From NCBI GenBank assembly GCA_036389315.1, contig DASVQF010000039.1, positions 62,001 through 126,000 on the forward strand: a DNA stretch of 64,000 nucleotides. Direction: 5' to 3'. Made by a program: the position numbers and the translations under genes. Of the stretch, positions 45,462 through 52,347 are shown piece by piece. Positions within the stretch are counted from its first letter, which is position 1; each line of letters opens with the position of its first letter. The stretch is from DASQYE01 sp036389315 (GTDB lineage: Bacteria > Acidobacteriota > Blastocatellia > Pyrinomonadales > Pyrinomonadaceae). The notes under the pieces were generated by a model. That model saw only the letters and a program-made list of their open reading frames with translations. It was not told the origin of the DNA and did no database searches.

Positions 45462-46439
45462 TCACCTAATGATGGAAAAGCCTGTTGGTTTGATAGAGCG
45501 TAGCTGGACGCGCCCCTCTATTTCGGGTGGCAGCACTAGGCGCGGCGTGATCGCGCCGTCCGCGCCTTCGTCCAGCAGGATTTGCATGTTCTCGGGCCGC
45601 AACTGATCGAGGATGGAGCGCGGGCCGTAAAGCGTGATGGTAGCAGTATCGGGCCGCGCCATCGCGCCTGAGTTTTCGCGAACCGGGAGCCCGACGAAAC
45701 TCTTTTCGATGCGTTGCTCTCCGATCTCTACGCGGACGTTCACTACGGTGTCGAGCACGTTGACTCTCTGGTCGGAGATTTCTATGGCGGCCTGCTGCAC
45801 GTTGAAGCTCTCTTTGCGCCCGGCGAGCGAGATCAGCTCGGTCGGCGCTTTCTGCAAGGCGTTGACGTGAGAAGAAGGGCCGCGCACGCGCACCCTGTCG
45901 GGCGTGACCTGCACGCCGTAGAGCTCGTAGCCTTCGGCGGGCGTGCCGTCGAGGCGGGCTTCGACGGCGACCTGCGCCTCGACTCTCGGCTCAAGCCGTA
46001 GGGGCACGACGCTCGGCTCGATCTCATCTATCCTCACGCCTTCGGGCAAATCCATCGTGACGGTCTCGGGCGTGAGCTGCACGACGCGCTCGCCCGGCAC
46101 GTACTGGCTAATATCAACGTAGGCCACAAGGTCGTTGCGGCGTATTCGATCAAGCTCGCGCTTATTGCCTGTGAGGACGACCTCGACGTTGACGCGCGGC
46201 TCGTTGCTGATGTCCATGGCTTCCGGCAGACGGAATTGCAGTTGAACGCTCTGACGACTCTTGAAGGGCGTGCGCTGGCCCGTCACCGCATACCAGAGGC
46301 CGAGCGTGATGGCGAGCGCCAGCAGCTTCAGGTTCCAGTCCTCGACGAAGAGCGCGCGCAGCCATGCGACGGCCTCGCGCTGCCACTGGGCCCGTGGGCG
46401 CGCCACCTCCACCTCATCTTCTGCCTCGCGAAAAGCCAT
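45462..46439 (-). CDS. cdaR: YbbR-domain protein CdaR, regulator of CdaA
   Basis: 325 residues. One N-terminal membrane span (WNLKLLALAITLGLWYAVTG), then about three YbbR repeats on the outer face: EPRVNVEVVLTGNKRELDRI, VEARLDGTPAEGYELYGVQV, VRVEIGEQRIEKSFVGLPVR. Encoded directly after cdaA, as in many bacteria. In Firmicutes CdaR modulates diadenylate cyclase activity through the membrane. Here the regulatory role is inferred from synteny. The cytoplasmic head (about 25 residues) is acidic and basic mixed. Confidence 0.9.
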   Translation of the reverse strand: MAFREAEDEVEVARPRAQWQREAVAWLRALFVEDWNLKLLALAITLGLWYAVTGQRTPFKSRQSVQLQFRLPEAMDISNEPRVNVEVVLTGNKRELDRIRRNDLVAYVDISQYVPGERVVQLTPETVTMDLPEGVRIDEIEPSVVPLRLEPRVEAQVAVEARLDGTPAEGYELYGVQVTPDRVRVRGPSSHVNALQKAPTELISLAGRKESFNVQQAAIEISDQRVNVLDTVVNVRVEIGEQRIEKSFVGLPVRENSGAMARPDTATITLYGPRSILDQLRPENMQILLDEGADGAITPRLVLPPEIEGRVQLRSIKPTGFSIIR

Positions 46440-46444
46440 GAGTA

Positions 46445-46521
46445 GCTCTCAGCCGCTCAGCTCTCAGCAGTCAACTTCAGATCAATGGCTGATCGCTGAA
46501 TGCTGATCGCCGACGGCTCAG
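46445..46521. repeat. CTCAGC-type hairpin between cdaA and cdaR
   Basis: Left half has CTCTCAG, CCGCTCAG, CTCTCAG. Right half has TGGCTGATCGCTGAATGCTGATCG and ends GGCTCAG in the other sense. Pairing is imperfect. The cdaA stop (46520-46518) lies in the right arm. Confidence 0.65.
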
Positions 46522-47372
46522 GTTGAGATCGCTCGTTCGGTCTCCGCGTCTGTTTCCTTGAGCGACGGTTCCTGCTCGCGCCTGTGGGCCGGGGCTTCGA
46601 GCGAATGAAAGATCGCTGCGCGCAGCTTCGTCGCGTCCAGGCCGCGCCTGATCTGCCCGCCCTGGACGAAAGAGATGAGCCCGGTCTCTTCCGAGACGAC
46701 GACGGCCACGGCGTCCGAATCCTCGGTGATGCCGATGGCCGCGCGGTGGCGCGTGCCGAGGTCTTTCGACAGTCGCGGGTTGAGCGTGAGCGGCAGGAAG
46801 CAGGCGGCCGCAGCCACACGATGACGACGCACGACGACAGCGCCGTCATGCAGAGGCGTCGCCGGATTAAAGATCGTGACCAGCAGGTCGTAGCTCAGCT
46901 CTGCGTCGAGCTTGACGCCGCCGTCGGTCACGTTCTTGAGGCCCACGGCGCGCTCTATGACAACGAGCGCGCCCGTCTTGGTCGAGGCCAGAGTGGTCGC
47001 CGCCAGGACTATCTCGTCGTAGACGCCCTCGCCGAACTGCCCCGCCTGGCGGCGCGTAAACGGCAGGCGGAAACGGTTGCCGAAAGAGATCAGGGCTTGG
47101 CGTATCTCGGATTGAAAGAGCACGATGATGGCGACGCCGATGTAGAGCAGCCCGCCGCGCAGGACGAATTCCAGCGTCGCTAAATCCTGGCGCACGGCCA
47201 GCCAGTAGAGCAGCGCGAAGGCAGCTATGCCGGCGGCCATCGGCGCGGCACGCGTTCCGCGCACCAGCTTCAGTACCGTATACACGATCAGAAAGACCAG
47301 CGCGATGTCCACCAGGTTGCGTGGCTCGCCCAGCCTTCCCAAATACTCGCGATATGGTAACAGTAAAAGCAT
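46518..47372 (-). CDS. cdaA: Diadenylate cyclase CdaA
   Basis: 284 residues. About three N-terminal membrane spans (LVDIALVFLIVYTVLKLVRG; APMAAGIAAFALLYWLAVRQ). DAC domain about 110-260 with the catalytic DGA motif in NPATPLHDGAVVVRR and the RHR motif in DLGTRHRAAIGITE. Makes c-di-AMP from two ATP. A Glu-rich tail follows. Its ATG follows the stop of a truncated cation-transporter gene by one nucleotide, with no Shine-Dalgarno sequence, because that place is occupied by repeat sequence. Translation is probably coupled to the gene fragment upstream. Confidence 0.95.
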   Translation of the reverse strand: MLLLLPYREYLGRLGEPRNLVDIALVFLIVYTVLKLVRGTRAAPMAAGIAAFALLYWLAVRQDLATLEFVLRGGLLYIGVAIIVLFQSEIRQALISFGNRFRLPFTRRQAGQFGEGVYDEIVLAATTLASTKTGALVVIERAVGLKNVTDGGVKLDAELSYDLLVTIFNPATPLHDGAVVVRRHRVAAAACFLPLTLNPRLSKDLGTRHRAAIGITEDSDAVAVVVSEETGLISFVQGGQIRRGLDATKLRAAIFHSLEAPAHRREQEPSLKETDAETERAIST

Positions 47373-47390
47373 TTTAGATTTTGGATTGAG
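47371..47390. repeat. Single GATTTTG-type repeat arm at the cdaA start
   Basis: ATTTTAGATTTTGGATTGAG is one arm of the same word type as the dnaG-rpoD hairpin, without its partner. It contains the stop of the transporter fragment (47376-47374) and overlaps the cdaA ATG (47372). Confidence 0.75.
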
Positions 47391-47793
47391 CTTCCCTCAC
47401 TCCCTGGTAAATGGCGACGGCGATTGACGCCCCTTCCAACACGAAGGAGATGGCGAGCACCCAGTAGGCCCACTTCAAATTCTCGGCCGTGTGCGGGTGG
47501 CGCAGCTTGTCGTAGCCTTCATGCAGCGCGTAGGTCGCGCCCACTCCGAAGATGAAGATCGCCGCGATGAAAGACCAGAAGAAGCGCTCCATGCCGTAGC
47601 CGAACGGATGCTTCTCCGAGGCCGGGCGCTTATAAAAGCGCAGGCCGAGCAGCAGAAAGATTTGATTGGTCGTGTCGGCGAGCGAGTGCAAGGCTTCGGC
47701 CATCATGCCTGATGAACCCGTTATCACCGCCGCGCCGAACTTCAAAATCGTAATCAGACCGTTGGCAAAGAGCGCGCCGAGCACTGCCACCAT
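47374..47793 (-). pseudogene. Truncated cation-diffusion-facilitator transporter (N-terminal half)
   Basis: 139 residues, matching only the first part of CDF/ZitB-type transporters (about 300 residues or more). It has TM1-TM2 with the metal-site pattern SGMMAEALHSLADTTNQIF (the usual HxxxD), then the characteristic RPASEKHPFGYGMERFFWSF and two further spans. The second metal-binding half and the cytoplasmic domain are missing, because the frame ends in an intergenic GATTTTG repeat that supplies the TAA. The start is good (GGAGGAG 8 nt before the ATG), so it is still likely to be translated and may keep cdaA expression coupled. It could alternatively be a short functional homologue, which I consider less likely. 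Confidence 0.72.
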
Positions 47794-47874
47794 TCACAGT
47801 CTCCTCCCCAGGGAAATGATGGCTCCGCATGGATTATGAGGGAAAAAAGAGCGAACGGCAAGGAAAGGCAAGAC

Positions 47875-47946
47875 GGAAGGCGGAAGGTGAAAGGATGAAT
47901 GAAAGAGAAGCTGCTTTCAGCTTTTCCCTCACCCTTCATCCTTTCT
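47875..47946. repeat. AAGGATG-type hairpin between the site-2 protease and transporter genes
   Basis: Left arm words: AAGGCGG, AAGGTGA, AAGGATG, AATGAAA. The right arm (47919-47946) pairs with them imperfectly, with apex AGCTGCTTTCAGCT. The site-2 protease stop (47938-47936) lies inside the right arm, so the KKG end of the protease is repeat-encoded. Confidence 0.78.
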
Positions 47947-49087
47947 TTCGTCCGCGTTGGATGAAGCCGACGAGTTGGCCCGTGCCGTCAACGACGGCGA
48001 GCGAGCCCGTGCCGTTGGTCTGCATCATCTCGTCGGCGCGGGTCATGCTCATGGAGGGCTCGACGAAAAGCTGGGGCGCGATGGGGCGCATCACGTCGCG
48101 GGCCCTCAACACACGCCAGCGCTCGGGCGGCTGCGCCTTCAAATCTTCCAGCGTGAGAATGCCGTAGAGCCTGCGCTCGTGCGCGACGGGAAAGCTGGTC
48201 TGCGGGTTAAGCCGCGTCTGAAGCTGCGGCAGTACTGTATCGACGAAGCGGCTCATCAACAGGTCGGGCTCGACGACGATGGGCATGCTGCTCATGGCTT
48301 CGCTGACAGTGCCGGTCTTAGAGCCACGCGCCTGCTTGACCACCTTGTTCGCAGCGTCGAAGAGAAAGACCCCCACGAGCACAGACCACAGTCCCATCAA
48401 GAGCGCGGGCCAGGTCATCATGTAGAAGCCGAAGATGATGAGCGCGCCCGCGATGAGCATCCCGCAGAAGCCCGCCATGCGCGTCGCTTCGGCGATGTTG
48501 CCGCTGCTGTGCCACATGATGGCGCGAAGGACGCGCCCGCCGTCGAGCGGGTAGCCCGGGAACAGGTTGAAGACGGCGAGCAGCAGATTGCCCGACCCGA
48601 TGATGAAGAAGACCAGGGCTGCCGTCATCAAATTGCTCTTGGCTGCGAAGAGCATCGCGGCCAGGGACATGACGGCGAAGAGGAAGCTGGCGGCCGGGCC
48701 CGCAATCGCTATCCGAAACTCCGCGCGCGGGCTATCGGGCTCGCGCTTGAAACGCGTCAGCCCGCCAAAAGGGTGAAGCACTATATCTTCGATCTCGATG
48801 CCTTCGGCGCGCACCATCAAGGCGTGCGAAAGCTCGTGGCCGAAGACTGAGAGAAAGAGCGCGAGCGTCGTCACGGCGCTGTAGAACCAGGCGGCCAAGC
48901 CCTCTACGGGCGGCAGCGCGCCCGGCCCCTTCTGCACAGGCAGCCGCATCCCGCCGTGCTGCAAGTTGTAGGCGATCAGCCACAGACAGAGCGCGAAGAC
49001 CAGGAACCATCGGTAATCTATCCGCACCGGTATCCCGTACACGCGCGCCACAGTAATCTGCCGATGAAAAAAGCTACTAATGCTCAT
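47936..49087 (-). CDS. Site-2 protease family (M50) metalloprotease with CBS domains
   Basis: 383 residues. Zinc motif SVFGHELSHALMVRAEG (HExxH) in the first catalytic helix. The second motif is AVFNLFPGYPLDGGRVLRA (NxxPxxPLDGG). About six membrane spans. C-terminal CBS pair about 255-375 (SMPIVVEPDLLMSRFVDTVL; LTLEDLKAQPPERWRV; MRPIAPQLFVEPSMSMTRAD). CBS domains bind adenosyl ligands such as ATP, AMP or c-di-AMP in different families, so nucleotide control of proteolysis is plausible. This is the Rv-type/SpoIVFB-like group with CBS. It cleaves transmembrane proteins. No candidate substrate adjoins it. Confidence 0.92.
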   Translation of the reverse strand: MSISSFFHRQITVARVYGIPVRIDYRWFLVFALCLWLIAYNLQHGGMRLPVQKGPGALPPVEGLAAWFYSAVTTLALFLSVFGHELSHALMVRAEGIEIEDIVLHPFGGLTRFKREPDSPRAEFRIAIAGPAASFLFAVMSLAAMLFAAKSNLMTAALVFFIIGSGNLLLAVFNLFPGYPLDGGRVLRAIMWHSSGNIAEATRMAGFCGMLIAGALIIFGFYMMTWPALLMGLWSVLVGVFLFDAANKVVKQARGSKTGTVSEAMSSMPIVVEPDLLMSRFVDTVLPQLQTRLNPQTSFPVAHERRLYGILTLEDLKAQPPERWRVLRARDVMRPIAPQLFVEPSMSMTRADEMMQTNGTGSLAVVDGTGQLVGFIQRGRKKG

Positions 49088-49090
49088 AAC

Positions 49091-49180
49091 TAAATGATGA
49101 ATGATGAATGCGGCAGTGTGAAGGATGAATTAAAGGCAACTGCTTTTTCATTCATCATTCCGCCTTGCGGCCTTCATCCT
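49091..49180. repeat. AATGATG / AAGGATG heptamer hairpin between mreB-like and site-2 protease genes
   Basis: Left arm contains AATGATG, AATGATG, AATG and then AAGGATGAA (49121-49129). The right arm has CATTCATCATT (49150-49160) and TTCATCCTT (49172-49180). Several alternative pairings are possible. The mreB-like stop is 1 nt from the right arm. Confidence 0.72.
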
Positions 49181-49181
49181 T

Positions 49182-50288
49182 TTATTCAAATCCGCTGTCG
49201 CCTGCGTCCAGGAGCGGGTGCGGCTCGTTGCGTGCGACGCGGCGCAGCAGGAGCGGTTCGTCGAACAGTTGCGCCAGGCCGCGCACAATGGCGAAGCGCG
49301 GCTCCTCGGCCATACGCACCAGCAGGCCCGTCTCGGCATGCAGGTATTGTTGCAGCCCTGCGAGCAGCGCCCCTCCGCCCGTCAGGATAATGCCGCGATC
49401 AAAGATGTCCGCGGCCACTTCCGGCTGTAGCGCGGCCAGAGTGAGGCGCACCTCTTCTGCGATCTTGTTAACGATGGGGAGTGTGACGGCGTGGATTTCG
49501 CCGGCCGTCACGTCTATCGCGCCGGGATTACCCGTCTGCACGTCGCGCCCCTTGACGGTCTGTCGCCTGTCAGGGTCTTCGGGCAGGACGGCCGAGCCCA
49601 GCTCCACCTTCAAACGCTCTGCCGTCGCCGGGCCAATCGTCAATCCGCGATGGCGGCGCAAGCGGTCAATGATCGCCGCGTCTATGTCGGAGCTGCCGAT
49701 GCGCTCGGCGCGCGCGTGCAGGATAGTGCCGTGTGCGACGACGGCGACGTTGGTAGTGCCGCCGCCGATGTCTACGACGGCCGAAGCGTGCGGGTCGTCG
49801 ACGGCGACGCCCGAGCCGATGGCCGCCGCCAACCCTTCCTCAACCATGTAGACGCGACCGATGTGAGCGTTTTCGGCGGCGCTCAAGAGCGCACGCTGCT
49901 CGACCTGCGTGACGCCGGAGAGGACGCCCATCACTGCGCGTCGGCTGAAATGAGAGATACCGCTACGAGCGTCGCGGACGAAGCGGTCGAGCATCGCCTG
50001 CGTGCGCTCGAAGTCTGCGACGACGCCGTCGATGAGCGGCGCGATCACGCTGATGTCGCGCGCCTCGCGTCCCTGCATCTGCTGGGCCGCGCGCCCGCAC
50101 GCGACCACTTCGCCCGTCAGCTTGTTGACGGCCACCACCGAAGGCTCGTCCACGACGACGCCACGCCCGCGAACACTAATGATCGTGCTCGCCGATCCCA
50201 TGTCTATGGCCATCGAATCCGAGACCAGATTGCGCAGCGCGTTAAAGCGAATGAGCGCGCGCGTCCTGCCCATGAATGAACGTGACAT
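49182..50288 (-). CDS. Divergent MreB-like rod-shape protein
   Basis: 368 residues, actin-like ATPase. Phosphate-1 motif MAIDMGSASTIISVRGRG, where canonical MreB has DLGTANT. Phosphate-2 motif SAVVDIGGGTTNVAVVAHG. Connect segments and adenosine motif IILTGGGALLAGLQQYLHAE match MreB. The family positions bacterial wall-synthesis machinery. Here the gene is not followed by mreC or mreD, and sequence is more divergent than a housekeeping copy, so it may be a paralogue. It lies between a nucleotide-cyclase gene and a site-2 protease gene. A canonical mreB elsewhere in the genome would support the paralogue reading. Confidence 0.85.
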   Translation of the reverse strand: MSRSFMGRTRALIRFNALRNLVSDSMAIDMGSASTIISVRGRGVVVDEPSVVAVNKLTGEVVACGRAAQQMQGREARDISVIAPLIDGVVADFERTQAMLDRFVRDARSGISHFSRRAVMGVLSGVTQVEQRALLSAAENAHIGRVYMVEEGLAAAIGSGVAVDDPHASAVVDIGGGTTNVAVVAHGTILHARAERIGSSDIDAAIIDRLRRHRGLTIGPATAERLKVELGSAVLPEDPDRRQTVKGRDVQTGNPGAIDVTAGEIHAVTLPIVNKIAEEVRLTLAALQPEVAADIFDRGIILTGGGALLAGLQQYLHAETGLLVRMAEEPRFAIVRGLAQLFDEPLLLRRVARNEPHPLLDAGDSGFE

Positions 50289-50296
50289 ATAAAAAC

Positions 50297-50370
50297 AGTG
50301 ACGAGTGACAAGTGACGAGTGACGAGATGAGAAAGAGCTTTTCTGATCTCGTCACTCGTCACTTGTCACT
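50297..50370. repeat. AGTGACG heptamer hairpin, 25-bp perfect stem
   Basis: Left array: AGTGACG, AGTGACA, AGTGACG, AGTGACG, AGAT. Positions 50304-50328 are perfectly complementary to 50346-50370. The 17-nt loop itself can pair (AGAAAGAGCTTTTCT), making the hairpin nearly continuous. The cyclase stop (50377-50375) is 4 nt away. This is the cleanest member of the family. Confidence 0.92.
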
Positions 50371-50374
50371 GCCC

Positions 50375-52042
50375 TCAGTACTCCTGCGCCGAGGCTTGTT
50401 GCCATTCGACCTCGAAGAGGGGAACGGGTTGCGCGCGATTCTTGACCGCGATGGGCTCGCGCGGCGTCAGCGGATAGCGATTGCCGGCAGCTCTGGCCGT
50501 CTCGGCGCTCAACAAGATTTGCCCCGCCTTGGAGTTGGATTCCAGGCGCGAGGCAGTGTTGACGGTGTCGCCGATGGCCGTATACTCGGAGCGCCGCTCG
50601 GAGCCTATGTAGCCGACAGTGGCTTCGCCCGTGTGCAGGCCGATGCCGACGCCTATCTCGTTGAAGCCTTCGGCGCGAAGCTCGTCGTTGATGCCGAGGA
50701 TGCGGCGCTGCATGGCGACGGCTGCGTTCAAGGCGTTCTTGGCATCGTCGGGCGTCGCGGTCGGCGCGCCGAAGAGCGCCATCAACCCGTCACCAAGATA
50801 CTTATCAAGCGTCCCGCCGTGCGCGAAGATGATGTCGGTCATCGCCGAGAAATATTTATTGAGGAGCTGCACGACCTTCTCCGGCTTGGCGTGCTCGGAG
50901 AGACGGGTGAAGCCGCGAATGTCTGCGAAGAGCACGGTGATCGTCTGGTTGACGCCGCCGAGCTTGAATGACTCGGGGTTTTCAAGCATTTGCCGGACGA
51001 CGTATTCGGGCAGGAAGCGGCTGTAGTTGGCCCGTGCCACTTCCTCTCGGGCGAGCCGCTCGTGCGCGCGCGCATTCTCGACGGCGACGGCCGTCTGCGC
51101 GGCCACGGCCGTAATCAATTCCAGATCGTCCGGCTTGAAGGCCGCGAAAGGGTCTAGACGGTCGGCGTAGAGCGCGCCGTGCACGCCGGATTCCGCTATG
51201 AGCGGCGCGCAGATGGTCGAGCGCACGCCCTGCGAGACGATTGATTCGACGCCCGCGAACTGCTCCTCGGCCGCAGCGTCCTGCGACAGCAGCGCCACGC
51301 GCTCGCGAATCACCTTGCGCGTGATGGTGCGCCCGATGGTCAGCTTCTTGGCGTGCGCTTCCAGTTTCTCGTCGCGCGCGCGTGTCGCGACGGGGATGAG
51401 GTTGACCTCGGAGCCGTCGGCGCTGCCCATCACCGTCTCGTCGGCGATGAGGGCGACGACGCGGTCGGCCGGGGTCGAGCGAAAGATGATGTCTGTAGCC
51501 TTGGTGAAGATGGCGTTGAGATCGAAGACCGAGCCGAGCGTCTTGCTCATCTCGTACATCGCGGCCAGGATGTCAGCCTTGCGCTGCAAAGCCTCTATCT
51601 CCTTGTCGCGCGAAGGCGCTGTCGGCTTGGCGCGCAAGACCGTGGACATCACGTCGTTGGCCGAGATGAGGAGCTGCGTGTGGCCGAGCGGCTTGTCGTC
51701 GTAGCGCATGTCGGTCGTGCGCTCTTCGACCTTCTGCTCGAAGCGCAAGGTGCTTGCGCCGATGGTCACGCGGTCGCCGTTCGAGAGCTGGTGCTCGTAG
51801 CGCTGCTCGCCGTTGACGAACAGCTTATTGGCGCTGCGTCGGAGTTGCCCGCCCTCGAAGACGCCGTCTACAATCGTAAACGTACCGTCTTCGGCCTTGA
51901 TGTGCGCGTGATGGCGCGAGGCGCGCGGGTCGTCCAGCACCACGCAGTTGTCTGGCGCGCGGCCGATTGTGCAGGGAGCCTGCGCAGACAGATTATATTG
52001 CCACTCACGACCGCTCGCATCAGTGATTCTCAGGAAAGCCAT
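50375..52042 (-). CDS. FHA-GAF class III adenylate/guanylate cyclase
   Basis: 555 residues. N-terminal FHA domain (CTIGRAPDNCVVLDDPRASR, then HHAHIKAEDG) binds phosphothreonine peptides. GAF domain about 165-335 (ADRVVALIADETVMG; GVRSTICAPLIAESGVHGAL). Class III cyclase domain from about 370: TVLFADIRGFTRLSE (metal Asp), GGTLDKYLGDGLMALFG (second metal Asp) and GIGLHTGEATVGYIGSERR. A kinase-to-cyclase link through FHA recognition is plausible, given the Ser/Thr kinase upstream at 29 kb. It can make cAMP or cGMP. Base specificity was not resolved. The promoter is at 52153-52182. Confidence 0.92.
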   Translation of the reverse strand: MAFLRITDASGREWQYNLSAQAPCTIGRAPDNCVVLDDPRASRHHAHIKAEDGTFTIVDGVFEGGQLRRSANKLFVNGEQRYEHQLSNGDRVTIGASTLRFEQKVEERTTDMRYDDKPLGHTQLLISANDVMSTVLRAKPTAPSRDKEIEALQRKADILAAMYEMSKTLGSVFDLNAIFTKATDIIFRSTPADRVVALIADETVMGSADGSEVNLIPVATRARDEKLEAHAKKLTIGRTITRKVIRERVALLSQDAAAEEQFAGVESIVSQGVRSTICAPLIAESGVHGALYADRLDPFAAFKPDDLELITAVAAQTAVAVENARAHERLAREEVARANYSRFLPEYVVRQMLENPESFKLGGVNQTITVLFADIRGFTRLSEHAKPEKVVQLLNKYFSAMTDIIFAHGGTLDKYLGDGLMALFGAPTATPDDAKNALNAAVAMQRRILGINDELRAEGFNEIGVGIGLHTGEATVGYIGSERRSEYTAIGDTVNTASRLESNSKAGQILLSAETARAAGNRYPLTPREPIAVKNRAQPVPLFEVEWQQASAQEY

Positions 52043-52152
52043 GACGATTTTCTGAAAGCTTCGGGGGAGCGCGAACCTGCGCGCCCCTGAAAGGAACTGA
52101 AAAGAGACGCGCCTGCCGTAGGCGCTTAATTCTACAGGGAAACGCCTGTTGA

Positions 52153-52182
52153 ATCCTAACAGCAGTGGGCGAAGGCTGACAA
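52153..52182 (-). promoter_or_regulatory. Sigma70-type extended -10 promoter of the cyclase operon
   Basis: Minus-strand TTGTCA (52182-52177), 18-bp spacer, TAGGAT (52158-52153) preceded by TGT. It predicts a start near 52146 and a leader of about 104 nt. A GCGCCT/AGGCGC hairpin lies in that leader (52109-52125). The rest of the 305-bp divergent gap toward the porin (52183-52347) shows nothing I can identify, and no porin promoter was recognised. Confidence 0.5.
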
Positions 52183-52347
52183 CTCCCGAAGGGATGAAGG
52201 TAAATCGTGCGCTTACAACTCGAAAAAGGTGGGTTCGTTAACCGCGGCGTAACGTCCGGTTCATATCATCTTCAGCTCACAGGCTGCGGCCGCTTCTTCA
52301 ATCAGCTAATCAAAAATGTTCTTTACAGCGGAAGGGGTTTCCAGATT

